Shown: positions 13,228 to 24,829 of the stretch, in pieces | How the letters are laid out: each line of letters starts with the position of its first letter | Numbering within the stretch: position 1 is the first letter of the stretch | Assembly: GCA_036346375.1 (NCBI GenBank) | Contig: JAYEVE010000609.1 | Location: forward strand, 62,001 to 126,000 | Reading direction: 5' to 3' | Origin: Guadua angustifolia | Lineage: Eukaryota > Streptophyta > Magnoliopsida > Poales > Poaceae | Length of the DNA: 64,000 nt | The notes under the pieces: model-generated | The model's database searches: none | The model's input: only the letters and a program-made list of their open reading frames with translations | What the model was told of the DNA's origin: nothing | Position numbers and translations under genes: made by a program

Positions 13228-13835
13228 TTACACAACTGACATACAAGCTTTCAACAATTTGAGCATAGGTTGTCTACTGCTACTTATACCTAGTACATCA
13301 TATAAAAGGAGCAACATTACAATGATAGCTATATTAACTAATTTCTTTAGCATGTTCTCTACTCTTTCCATCCTTTCTTCTAGCTTTTTAATACTCTTGT
13401 TGTCATCGGCAAATGGATGTGCATCTCTCGCTTGCAACAGATTAAATGTTACAAATCAGAGGCCATCATCACTTGGCAAACAAATCTTCTTGAATGCAAC
13501 AATTTGCATTGCAAGATTTTCAACACCATGGTGGCTTTATCACTTAACGCTAATACCGACATGTCAGGCCCTTCAAGCGTAAAGAATGGGACGGAAGGTG
13601 AAAGTCAAGGAATATGAACAAATGAATAACTTCAAAACTTACCGACATATTCGAACACTTCATGAACACTGGATGGATTCTTGGATGTATGGGAGGTGAA
13701 CACATTTACAGATCTCCGTGACGAGGACACGATAGCTTCATCCGCAATGCCTCTAGTTGTCTCTTCGTCTCGCCATTTGATGAAGCCATCGACATGAATT
13801 AATAGCTTCAAATTTAAACCTTTCCAATCTCATCC
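13228..13835 (-). pseudogene. zf-GRF-like gene fragment with coiled coil and membrane segment
   Basis: The first part, near 13,640-13,800 on the minus strand, begins MSMASSNGETKRQLEAL and contains, across a frame change, CPRHGDL and VNVFTSHTSKNP. This resembles the zf-GRF pattern (C-x-x-C/H-G, then FTS-T-NP). It runs into a donor-like GTAAG near 13,640. The last part (13,228-13,437) reads KKLEERMERVENMLKKL, a short coiled coil, followed by a hydrophobic segment VNIAIIVMLLLLY. That layout (zf-GRF, coiled coil, one membrane helix) is common in plant zf-GRF proteins. The middle is unclear and the gene looks broken. The family call is tentative. Confidence 0.4.
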
Positions 13836-14004
13836 GAATCACGAGAAGTATTTCAAGCACAAAGAGTGAAACAAATTAGCATCAACAATATTTTTTCATT
13901 ACTCCAACATCAACATATCAACAAAACTCCTTGTGGGCATTTCACCGAACACCTTGTGGGCATGAAAATAGAGAGAGCAGGAGGGGGCGTTTCGCCGGCT
14001 ACCT

Positions 14005-14892
14005 AGGTCCTCCGGGGTGGATTGGCTGGGGGGCGTCGACGCGGTGGCGGTCATCGGCGAGATTGGCGGTGGCTGTGGCGCACGCGACAGAGAGGAGGCG
14101 ATTGGGGACTTAGAAAATTTGAAGGTGTGGGAGAGTGTGGGGACTTAGAAAATTAAAGCTCTACCCACTTCTACAAGCGGTTCGTAATATAAACCGCTAG
14201 AAGAAATTTCTACAAGCGGTTCAGTAATATTAACCGCTAGAGTGATTCTACAAGGTTTGTATTACCAACCGCTAGAGGTACTTCTACAAGCTGTTCTTAG
14301 TAACAATCGCTTGTAGAAATCTGCACAGTAAAAAAAAGAATGGCAAGGGGCGCGAGCGGGTTCGAACCGGTGGACGAGCTCAAGCACACTCAAACGCCAC
14401 GCGCTAGCCAAGGGGGAGGAAGAGATCTTATCAAACGATATGGGCACCGTATTGTTTTGAATATTATCCTGTCAAGACTTTTACAAGCGGTTGGTATTAA
14501 TAGCCTACCGCTAGAAGCTTTATGCCTACAAGCGGTTGATAATACTAACCGCTTGCATAGGGCCTTTCCCACTCCGCCCATCCATCGTGCGTTTAAGCGG
14601 TTAGTAATATTAACCGCTAGAAGTCTCTTACAAGCGGTTGATAATACCAATCGCTAGAGCACTTCTACAAGCGGTTATTATTACCAACCGCTGTAGAAGT
14701 GGGTGCCCTATATAAAGTTGATACTGGCCGCTCTTCCTCACACCCCAAATTTTCTAAGTCCCCGCGCTTCCTCACACCCCAAATTTTCTAAGTATCGCCG
14801 CCTCCGTCGAGACCCCGCGTCGACGCCACCTCGCCAAGGACCTCCTCTGCCACCGCTCGACGCCGCCCTGCCATTCCACCCCGGAGGACCGG
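14005..14892. repeat. Foldback locus: long inverted repeat with palindromic subrepeats
   Basis: The left arm (from 14,005) and the right arm (to 14,892) are inverted copies: AGGTCCTCCGGGGTGG at 14,005-14,020 matches the reverse complement of about 14,876-14,892, and GGGACTTAGAAAATT recurs inverted near 14,750-14,800. Both arms carry several copies of a 30-40-bp imperfect palindrome of the form ACAAGCGGTT-spacer-AACCGCTAGAAG (about 14,170-14,300 and 14,480-14,700). A TATATAAAG box lies at 14,709-14,717. CACTA elements of grasses carry palindromic subterminal repeats of this style, so this may be a fused pair of CACTA ends (inference); no CACTA terminus was found. A transcript through it would fold into a long hairpin. 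Confidence 0.7.
14350..14417 (-). other. tRNA-like core (A and B box) in the foldback loop
   Basis: The minus strand has an A-box-like TGGCTAGCGCGTGG (14,397-14,410) and a perfect B-box GGTTCGAACCC (14,358-14,368), spaced as in tRNA-derived promoters. No clean acceptor stem or anticodon loop could be folded by eye, so a functional tRNA is unlikely. It lies in the loop between the two inverted arms. Confidence 0.5.
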
Positions 14893-15052
14893 AGGGCCTA
14901 GCAAACACCTCCAGGGAGCAAGAAGGCCAAAGCAAGCACCACTAGGGAGCAAGAAGGCAAGCAAGCAAGCCAATAGTAAGCCAAGATTAGGAAGCCAAGG
15001 AGCAAGAGCAGAGCTCCATCAACCTCACCCACAGCCACACATTCCCCATAAC

Positions 15053-18000
15053 TGTAATACCGCAGATCGTTTTTCCAGGGTTTTTGGTCAGAATTATTTT
15101 TGTTTCCCTAAATCCAAGGATTTATTCGGAATGGCAAAAGATTGGTCGTCTCGCAGTTTTAAGAATCTTAGCGAAAAGTTTTGAGATATGCAGAACGCAT
15201 GTCGGAAGGGTGATTTCTCTGAGCCGAACTTTTCTACAGAAAGTTTTTACCCAAAGGATTTTCGTTTCGCCGTGTTTTTGAAAGTTAAATCTTTGGAGAT
15301 TGTGGGTTTGTGGTCTCTAGATTTTTTTTGTGTAGCTTTTACTCTTTTTCTCTTTTCCTAGCCTTTTATTTGTTTCATCCATTTAAATTAAAAGGAAGAA
15401 AGAAGAGATAAAGAGGAAACCCTAGTCATATATATAAAAGGAAGGGAATTTGAGGAACCCTTGAATCAAAAAGAGAGAGCTCTGGTTGTTTCTCCACCAC
15501 CGCCTGGCGTGCCTCCTCACCGATCAAGCGCTGCCAACTCCTCCCACCTGCTGGCTTCCCAGCCGCCGCCTCCCTTGGCTCCCTCCCGCCTCCAGCCGAA
15601 GCGCCCCTTGTCCCCCTGCTCCTCATGGTCGGGCGATGCTCCTTCCAGCCTCCCGCGCCGACGTCGCCCTGCGTCTCCAGCTGACGTCGCCCATGCGGCG
15701 ACCCCTCAGCAGCTCCTGCTGGCGCTTGGCGCCCAGCCCGGCTGTCCCGAGCCTCCTGCCGACCTCGCCTCCCGGCCGGCCTTGCCTTGCGCCTCCCGTG
15801 GCGCCCTCTCCTCATGTGTGCGCCTCGAGCCAGAGCTCTCCCCAACTCCCTCCTTCCTCCATGGATGTGCTTTGAGGTAGTCTAACTTGGGCATTTTTCT
15901 TTGCATGCCATGTGTTCGATGAAATGGCTATGAGGTTGTAGTGGGATCTTGAGCTTAAGCTTTAATGAAATTTTGAGTTTATGTGCATGGTGAATGAATG
16001 TTGCTTAGGGATCTTTATTTTGTATGCTTGATTATCAAAACTGGAGATTTGTGAGTAATGAAATTGTTATGTGTCCAAATATGTATTAGCGCAGTCGCTT
16101 ATATGTTCATTTATACCTTGTTTTGTTGGCAATAATCCTATGTAGTTTGGTGCCCGAGATGATACTTAGTTTATTTGGGTCAAACCGATGGTCGCATGCT
16201 TTAGATTTTGCCCTTTCATGATTCAAATATTGTAATTCTGCTCAAAGTAACTAGGATTGTATGCACTTAAATGATGAGTCAAGGCTATGCATGTATTCTT
16301 GTGTTATGCTTTATTATTTGATTAGGGTTGCAAGATCCAGATGATCGATCTTAATGTCTTGACATTAGGTTAAGGATATGCATGTGTTATTTTTGAAGTT
16401 TAGACTCGAGGAGCCGTGTATGTATTCAATGTTTGTTTAATAGAGGATAGAAATATTCAAGATTTCTTCTGTCATGATTATCGTCGATTGAGTATCATTC
16501 CATAATTATCAAGGTGTCACTATACTTTGATCCTCAATACCTTTTTGATTCACTCAAACTCAATCTGAATATAAATGGGTTCTGCCATACCGGTTATGGT
16601 TACTCAAATAGAAAGCATGCAATAAGAAAAGGTAATTACTGAAATTCGTATGGGAAACACAAGAGCAAGCAATCAAAATCTTTTGATAGAACTAAATCCT
16701 CTATTCTTAGCAAGATTATCCAGGTGTTTGATGATGTGGATTAAATGAACATGCATGCTTGAAATGCCAAATGCTCTTTGGATTCTTTAGTTGATGGAAT
16801 GCCGATTATTTAGTTATGTAAAGTTTTTACTTATTCATTGACTTACTTCACATACAAAAGAGTTGTTTTCTTTTGTCGCGTGTTTCGAGTGTGCATAAAG
16901 TTGAGTTGGATGATTATTGTTTAATTGCAGAGAATGTTTTGTCGGGAGTGGCCTCATCCGTATGCCACTCTATCCTTCGTCGGTAAAAGGCAAGTACATC
17001 GAGTTGTGTGCTTAATTGAGCTGTTCGTGGTTATATATCTGTTCATGGCTAATTTCTATTGATTGTGGCAAGTGTTAGTTAGATTGGTGATCGTCCCTTC
17101 GAGGACGTGATTAGCTATTGGATTCGAGTGGTCACTAGTAAGCCTTAATCTTGGTAAGTTTACTGTACCTTTGTAACATTGCAGTGAGTATCGAGTATGG
17201 GGTACGTGGATACTCGTACTTAATTGTGCCCCATCTGGGAAATGGAATTGAGTGTGTGTGCGAATAGATTAGATGTTTAGTAATGTGAGAATTTGGGCTA
17301 TGTTTATGTATGAGTGTGGTTATGGTTATGAATGTGAGAATTTGGGCTATGTTTATGTATGAGTGTGGTTATGGTTATGAATGTGAGAATTTGGGCTATG
17401 TTTATGTATGTGTGTGGTTATGGATATGTTAGTGTTGGCGATGAATGAAGGGTTGCATTTCATTCATGTAAATTGCATTTGTGCATTCATAATGGAAGAG
17501 GCGACCCATTCTGATGCGGGCCTCTGTGTTCACACGTAGTGAACACGAAAGTCCTACCTCGTAGTCCCATTCATCGAGGTGAATGGGAGCGAGACAGTAA
17601 GAGTAGGCACCTTCCACGGATGGAAGGGACGTGAGGGTGCACACCGACGGGTGGGCACTCGGCAGTACCGGTACGTGCATGGAAATGAGCATTCATGTGC
17701 ATTGCATTTTTTAATAATGAGTGCTGTGGTAAATGGTGTATCATATGGATGGTGATTTTGGTAATTGAAGGTTGAGGCGTAGACTCAACCCAAAAAGGGG
17801 AGATTGAATTGAATTTAATGAATTAGCACATTTCTTTGCCCTGCAAATTATGTTGTATGAATATCATGGAGTGAAGTCGAGTTATAAACTCAAATGCAAT
17901 AGATGAAAATGGTTTGCATTGCAGCAAGGGGTAGTTGAGTCGGGAGACATTGTGACTTAGAGTTAAGTAGTGCTTCTTCGACGTTGAATGGGTTTATTAC

Positions 18001-18573
18001 CAAGTTGATGGTTTGATTGCGGTAATTTTCTTGTATAGTCAAGTTATTGCTTTAAATGGGTATAACTGCGTATTGTCCGGATGTTGCTTCATTTGTCTTC
18101 CTTGCTTTTATGGTTAAGCTCTAGCTTTACTTATGATAAATTAGAATTGTTACTCTCATGTACTTTGCTGAGTCATCGACTCACGCTTGTTTGTTGTGTT
18201 GTTGCGGTGCATTGAAATCGGTGTGCATGGGGGAGTAGTAGCACAAGCACGCTTGCATCAAACCATTTAATCGATTTGTAAAGCCCGTTGTATTGATTAT
18301 GGTTGTAATATGTCGTTCGTCGTGGTGTAGTTATTAAGTTCTATTGGATGTGTGATTGATTAACTAAGGACCTGCTAGAATGATATCATAACTGCAATTG
18401 TTTTCTGTCTGCTGAGTGGATGGCCTAGTTTTAGGGGAGGTGCTGCCAAAATTTTTAATAATTATGACAACCTCCTAGTTGTTAGCTGCTTTGCAAATAT
18501 TTATTCTTAGCGATTTGTAATTGTTGATGCTAGAGGGGGTAACATTCGGGGCACGGGGTGCCGGGGTGTTACA
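15053..18573 (+). repeat. 5' LTR of the non-autonomous element
   Basis: A 3521-bp LTR starting TGTAATACC and ending GGGGTGTTACA. It has a GC-rich block at 15,480-15,870 whose ORFs recur, frameshifted, in the other LTR and are not genes. It also carries a 49-bp minisatellite at 17,285-17,430, in the part missing from the 3' LTR. Confidence 0.85.
17285..17430 (+). repeat. 49-bp tandem repeat, three copies
   Basis: The unit starts GTGAGAATTTGGGCTATG and recurs at 17,285, 17,334 and 17,383, an exact 49-bp period. The third copy is slightly diverged near its end. Confidence 0.9.
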
Positions 18574-18575
18574 GT

Positions 18576-18587
18576 TGGCATCAGAGC
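18576..18587 (+). other. Primer-binding site, non-autonomous element
   Basis: TGGCATCAGAGC, two bases after the 5' LTR. It resembles the initiator-Met-type site TGGTATCAGAGC with one change and supports plus orientation. Confidence 0.7.
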
Positions 18588-21233
18588 GGGCTTTAGGTCC
18601 GTGGTATGTGAATTTAGTAATTTACTCTAGAGTAAACTAAAAGTTGTTGTGGAATTAGAAACATGGCATATGTATCTACTTCTAAAATTTGGCCTCAGGG
18701 CGATAACCTTAAAATCTGGAATAGCGTGGTTCATTAATTTAAAACTTGACACACTCTAGTGCACAGTAGGAAGGGATGGATATCATTGCATTACGCTTAA
18801 ATGTTGCATTTAAGCTTTGATGATTGCATGTTAAATTATTGTTGCATATTGCTTGAATTGTAAATGGATTGTTTGAATCATTATGTTTTCGTCCTCATAC
18901 TTTGGTCTGTGTTAAGGGTCTTGGATGTTGGTGTGACCGGTTAAAGCCCCTTTGAAGTATGAGAACCTCTCGAGGTGAGAGTTGTTGTTTGTTGTGGCAC
19001 AGTTTAGAGTGTAAGTGGAGAAGGTCGGTTTCTTTTTGGCTTCATTCTTTTGGAGGCAAGGGGAAAAGTTTGGTGATGAATCTTTTCGGATTGCTTTTAC
19101 TGTTCTGGAGTTCGGTTTTTGCTGGTTTCTTTGGTTATCGTGGGGTGCCTTGTGGAGAAAACTTTTGTAGTCGTTGTTCTCTCCATTCAAGAAAGTGATT
19201 GAAGTTTATTTGGTGCAAACCTTAAGTCGTGTGGATTTTCAGTGTTAAGGTCTTATCGGAAAGGATTTGGTTGATCATTTGTTTTCTTCCTGTATACATC
19301 TTCCTTAGTGGAAGTTGTAAATTTTGAGATTTACTTGAAGAGCTTTTGTATGCTAGAGTGGGCATTTGAGAATCGAGTTCCTTTGTGATTTATGGATGGG
19401 TTTCCCTGGAAAGAAAATGTTTATTGGTGTTGTTTATATTTGTGAGTTGTCGCATTATTTAAGGGTTTCGGGCTTTAAAGGAAAAGGTGTTATTCGGCCG
19501 ATTCGCTTTTCCTTTCCGTGAATTTATTTGTGTAACTCCTTTTCTTCGTGGAATTTTGGAGTTGAAGATTGGTTTGGAGTTCTGTTGAATGACAAGGATT
19601 GAGTCCTGTCATTTTTAGTTGGGTTTTCCAGGAAGAAATCTTGTGGCAATCAGGGTGAGTTGTGGGTTGGTTGAAAATCTTCCCGTAAAAGTTTAATAGA
19701 AGGATTGTGTTGTTAGGGTAGTTGACCCTAATTTGTTAGATGTTAAGGACTCTAATGTTGGTTTTGGTAACCCACGGTTATGAGTGGAGGAATGGATATG
19801 GTGTTTGGGTAGGGCTAGTGTTGATTATGATGACGAAGGAATAACAAGTTTGAATGAGGAACTTGTTTTAATTAGGTGATGGGATTAAATGGTTTCGAGG
19901 TGTCCTCAATGGTCGGATCGTGTGGATTATTAATACATTTTATTGCTTTGACTTCATGTTGAGGAAAGTGGTTAGTTTTGTTAAGCAAATTGAGATTTTC
20001 TTTGCTCTCTAGTGTGGGACAAGAAAATGCTTGGACGTGGGTTCATGGTTGAGTGTAATAGAAAATTATGCTCTTTGATTTAATTGTTGAAAGTGAATGG
20101 TTCCGTTATGACTCTTTTCTTCGAGTGATTATCTCTATGCACGAGACATGTATGAAGAAGGCAGGGTATGATTGTGTATTGTGATGGAATTGGGATTTAT
20201 GCCCGATTGGGCGATTCATTTTGATAGTAAGGAATGGCTTTGACCCAGTTGTTTCCAGGGCATTTGTTGAAGAGATAAGAGTTGTGTTTTGGTTCTTGGA
20301 GGATTCCGGTGTTAAAAGGTTAGAAATAGTGATATGCTCAAAATTGGTTAGAAACTTGTTGGATTGAAAACCCTTGTGTGGCTCCATGGTTTAAGCTAAT
20401 CGACCCGTGGGATAGCTATGGTATAGTGGGCTAAGTCGTTCGATGATATGGCTTGATAGTGGTTATGTGGTTATAAAGGCTAATCGATGAGGAGAGATGT
20501 GAATCAGGGTTTTCTTGGTTCTTAGGGGATTTGAGTTTAGAACCCCAGCTGTTCAATCGAATAGAATTAAGTGATTCGGTGAAAAAAAAATTTGGATGAT
20601 TAATAGAGTGATGTGGCTTGTGTTAATCATGTCATCTCGAGTTTGTTGATATGTGAGGTAGAGGGTGAGAGAGAGGAGAAAGTTTTGGTGAGTGAAATTG
20701 AAGAGGAAAATTAGAATTGAGTTGGAGACTAGTGGTATGATCTTCTGGGAAGAATCATTGGTTGAGTGCAGGTCGTACGTTAAAGCATTAAAGAGAAATT
20801 GTCTGAGTTGTCAGACAAGTGATGAGAATGGTATGAATTGAGATTTTGGCTATTTGCCTAGATCTATTGGAGTTTAAGCGTGAGAGTTATGAATTCTCCG
20901 GTTGAGAAAGTGCTTTTGGGATTCCTGGTCTAAGAATTTGGTGGTGAGAACGCAAAGTAGATTTGGTTTAGCCTTGGTCTTTAAGTAAGACCGGGTTTTC
21001 GGGACTTGTGCCATGCCAATTTAAGGAGGTAAAGTGAGTGTTGATTCAAAAAGGGATGTATTGAGTTAAGTTCTTGCTTCTTTTATTGGAAAGATAAGTG
21101 GATTGAATTTTGGAGTTCCTCTTGCGTGAGGAATACCCGGATTTGTTGCTTCGGGTATCCTTGTTTTGTATTTTGTTTCCATTGTTCTTGTTGGTGTTCT
21201 TGTTTTGGTCAGAATTCGAGGTCGAATTCTGTT
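18588..21233 (+). other. Non-coding internal region of the non-autonomous element
   Basis: 2.65 kb of T/G-rich sequence with only short, unrelated ORFs (at most 93 codons) on either strand. No CCHC knuckle, DSGA, FxDD or integrase motif was seen. Its job is presumably to carry packaging signals (inference). Confidence 0.6.
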
Positions 21234-21247
21234 AAACGGGGGAAGAG
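21234..21247 (+). other. Polypurine tract, non-autonomous element
   Basis: AAACGGGGGAAGAG directly before the 3' LTR start TGTAATACC at 21,248. Confidence 0.8.
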
Positions 21248-23435
21248 TGTAATACCGCAGATCGTTTTTCCAGGGTTTTTGGTCGGAATTGTTTTTGTTT
21301 CCCTAAATCCAAGGATTTATTCGGAATGGCAAAAGATTGGTCGTCTCGCAGTTTTAAGAATCTTAGCGAAAAGTTTTGAGATATGCAGAATGCATGTCGG
21401 AAGGGTGATTTCTCTGAGCCGAACTTTTCTGCAGAAAGTTTTTACCCAAAGGATTTTCGTTTCGCCGTGTTTTTGAAAGTTAAATCTTTGGAGATTGTGG
21501 GTTTGTGGTCTCTAGATTTTTTTTGTGTAGCTTTTACTCTTTTTCTCTTTTCCTAGCCTTTTATTTGTTTCATCCATTTAAATTAAAAGGAAGAAAGAAG
21601 AGATAAAGAGGAAACCCTAGTCATATATATAAAAGGAAGGGGAATTTGAGTGGAACCCTTGAATCAAAAAAGAGAGAGCTCCTGGGTTGTTTCTCCGGCC
21701 TTGCTCAGGCGTGCCTCCTCCCACTGATCCGGCACGGCCGACTCCTCCCACGGAGCCAAGCGCTTCCCAGCCGCCGCCTCCCTTCCCCTCCCCTGGCTCC
21801 CTCCTGCCTCCAGGCCGAGCGCCGCCCTTGTCCCCCTGCTCCTTATGGCCGGCGATGCTCCTTCCGGCCTCCGCACCGACATCGCCCGGCGTCTCAGCTG
21901 TCGTCGCCCAATGGCGACCCTCCGGCAACTCCTGCGGCTGGCGCCCGCCCAAATGGCTATCCCGAGCCTCCCCGCCGACCTCGCCTCCCGGCGCCACCCA
22001 CGCCCGCGCCTCCGGCCGGCGCCCTCTCCTTCGCTGTGTGCGCCTCGAGCCGACAGCTCTCCCCCACCTCCCTCCTTCCTCCATGGATGTGCTTTGAGGT
22101 AGTCTAACTTGGGCATTTTTCTTTGCATGCCATGTGTTCGATGAAATGGCTATGACGTTCTAGTGGGATCTTGAGCTTAAGCTTTAATGAAATTTTGAGT
22201 TTATGTGCATGGTGAATGAATGTTGCTTAGGGATCTTTATTTTTGTATGCTTGATTATGAAAATTGGAGATTTGTGAGTAATGAAATTGTTATGTGTCCA
22301 AATATGTATTAGCGCAGTCGCTTATATGTTCATTTATACCTTGTTTTGTTGGCAATAATCCTATGTAGTTTGGTGCCTGAGATGATACTTAGTTTATTTG
22401 GGTCAAACCGATGGCTGCATGCTTTAGATTTTGCCCTTTCATGATTCAAATATTGTAATTCCTGCTCAAAGTAACTAGGATTGTATGCACTTAAATGATG
22501 AGTCAAGGCTATGCATGTATTCTTGTGTTATGCTTTATTATTTGATTAGGGTTGCAAGATCCAGATGATGATCTTAATGTCTTGACATTAGGTTAAGGAT
22601 ATGCATGTCGTTATTTTTGAAGTTTAGACTCGTGGAGCCGTGTATGTATTCAATGTTTGTTTAATAGAGGATAGAAATATTCAAGATTTCTTCCTGTCAT
22701 GATTCTTGTCGATTGAGTATCATTCCATAATTATCAAGGTGTCGCTATACTTTGATCCTCAATACCTTTTTGATTCACTCAAACTCAATCTGAATACAAA
22801 TGGGTTCTGCCATACCGGTTATGGTTACTCAAATAGAAAGCATGCAATAAGAAAAGGTAATTACCGAAATTCGTATGGGAAACACAAGAGCAAGCAATCG
22901 AATCTTTTGATAGAACTAAATCCTCTATTCTTAGCAAGATTATCCGGTGTTTGATGATGTGGATTAAATGAACATGCATGCTTGAAATGCCAAATGCTCT
23001 TTGGATTCTTTAGTTGATGGAATGCCAGATTATTTAGTTATGTAAAGTTTTTACTTATTCATTGACTTACTTCACATACAAAAGAGTTGTTTTCTTTTGT
23101 CGCGTGTTTCGAGTGTGCATAAAGTTGAGTTGGATGATTATTGTTTAATTGCAGAGAATGTTTTGTCGAGAGTGGCCTCATCCGTATGCCACTCTATCCT
23201 TTGTCGGTAAAAGGCAAGTACATCGAGTTGTGTGCTTAATTGAGTTGTTCGTGGTTATATATCTGTTCATGGCTAATTTCTATTGATTGTGGCAAGTGTT
23301 AGTTAGATTGGTGATCGTCCTTTCGAGGACGTGATTAGCTATTGGATTCGAGTGGTCACTAGTAAGCCTTAATCCTGGTAAGTTTACTATACCTTTGTAA
23401 CATTGCAGTGAGTATCGAGTATGGGGTACGTGGAT
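21248..23435 (+). repeat. 3' LTR of the non-autonomous element, truncated
   Basis: Matches 15,053 to about 17,211 with high identity, then stops at GGGGTACGTGGAT. About 1.36 kb of the LTR is missing. In the 5' copy the sequence continues ACTCGTACTTAATTG; here it becomes TCCTGATGATTTG. The AT-rich stretches are nearly identical to the 5' copy, while the GC-rich block (21,690-22,080) differs by many small indels. Confidence 0.85.
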
Positions 23436-24829
23436 TCCTGATGATTTGCATGTAGTCCCCCGCTTGTGGGGAACCCTTGGGTGTCATCGTGACACCGCCA
23501 TCCCATAGAAACCCAAGTAGTATCATCATCAACCAATAGAACTTTCTAAATCCATCAAACTGGTAATGCAAAAGGAAATGCAAATCATATGAAGAACAAT
23601 AAACCATCTCATAGGGGAGAGCCTGGCAGAGGTGTCTCGATGGGGTACAGGAGGCTGGTGGCACAGGCCGACAGGGCTAGGAGGCACAACCAGAGGCGCG
23701 GGCCGATAGGGCTGGGAGGTGAGACCGGAGGCATGGGGCCACAACACAGCGCCGGTGGCTCGGGCGGGTGAGTGTGCGTGCTTGCGCAAGGAGGGATCTG
23801 TCGGCAAGCTAAGGGGGAGGGGCTGGTGACGGCCGTGAGGGAAAAGAAAAGAAAAAATATAAAATAAAATTATCCAGATTCATGCATCATTCAAATTAAA
23901 TATACCTAATTAAAATTTGATAAATTAATCATTCTAAGCTATCGGGCATTTAAATGAAGGGATGCTAGATTAAAAATATCCAAAAATTTAAAAAAGACAT
24001 TATATGTATATGAAATAGCAAATTTTAAAGAAAGAGTTGGACACTATAAAACATATAAAAATATACTAGCCACTTGAAATATAATATTTTATAATTTTAG
24101 GAATTCAATCTTATCCGACTAACGACTACCTTCAAGAACCTTGTGAGGACGCCTATTTTCACCCAAAATTCGTGCAAGCAATCTCTAGATCATATTAAAA
24201 TATTTTCAATCAAATATATTTGCTGATACATGATTTCACCAATGCATGTGAAAAAATATTATTTAAGAAAACCATAAATCAGTTGTTGTTGAAAAGATGG
24301 TTTGGTAATGAACTACTGAGGCAGTAATTGGTTATGGATATGTTGAATTAATGATGAACTGCAGAGGTAGTATTTGTGTGGGCACCCGAAAATGAGAATC
24401 GATCCTTACTCATGCGTTGGACTTAGAGGTGACACCCATACTCCACTAAAGTGTATACTCACTGTCACCCAAAAGTCCTATGCACGGAGTATTAACTAGA
24501 TGGCTCTCACCGAAACAAATATGAGCTACTTAGTTGCACTGTACACACTTACACAACCAAGACAGTTCGATTCCATTCCGAACAACCATATTGGGATTGA
24601 AGCCAACTCATCTAAGCATAACACTTGCCATCCATCTTAGAACCTTGGTATCGTCCACACTCACCGAGAGGAGCGTGAGCAATAGCCAAAGAACGACGAC
24701 CGCTCTAGTTTATGCATTAGATGGTTGAAAGCAATTCCAGGTACCCAGATATATGTCTAGTGCTAATTCCTAAGATCAACGCCTAGCACCCACATATCCC
24801 ATATTCGAGATGAATCATACCACATACAT
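23436..24829. other. Unassigned AT-rich sequence
   Basis: 1.4 kb with a GC-rich patch at 23,620-23,830 and AT-rich sequence after it. No protein domain, terminal repeat or target duplication was recognised. It begins where the truncated LTR stops, so one edge is a rearrangement breakpoint. Confidence 0.4.

Larger units (their letters stand above)
15053..23435 (+). mobile_element. Non-autonomous large LTR retrotransposon, 3' LTR truncated
   Basis: Two direct copies start TGTAATACCGCAGATCG at 15,053 and 21,248. The left one is a full 3.5-kb LTR ending TGTTACA at 18,573, followed by a primer site TGGCATCAGAGC. The right one is preceded by a purine tract and runs 2.19 kb, then the match stops at about 23,435. 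The internal part is only 2.7 kb and has no gag or pol motif in any frame, so the element must have moved with proteins from a partner. This is the layout of large non-autonomous gypsy relatives, for example the rice Spip/Squiq type (comparison only). No target duplication can be checked because the right end is lost. Confidence 0.85.

Noticed and set aside
14350..14417. Functional tRNA gene
   Set aside because: A and B boxes are present, but no acceptor stem or clear anticodon loop could be built.
14160..14700. Regularly repeated ACAAGCGGTT/AACCGCTAG units resembling a CRISPR-like array
   Set aside because: Spacing is irregular, the units are inverted as well as direct, spacers are themselves similar, and the genome is a plant. 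It is a foldback/subterminal repeat array.
15461..15880. Long GC-rich ORFs on both strands (also 21,646-22,107, 41,669-42,142, 53,138-53,819)
   Set aside because: They lie in GC-rich blocks of LTRs and recur in the partner LTR with shifted frames and no conserved protein.
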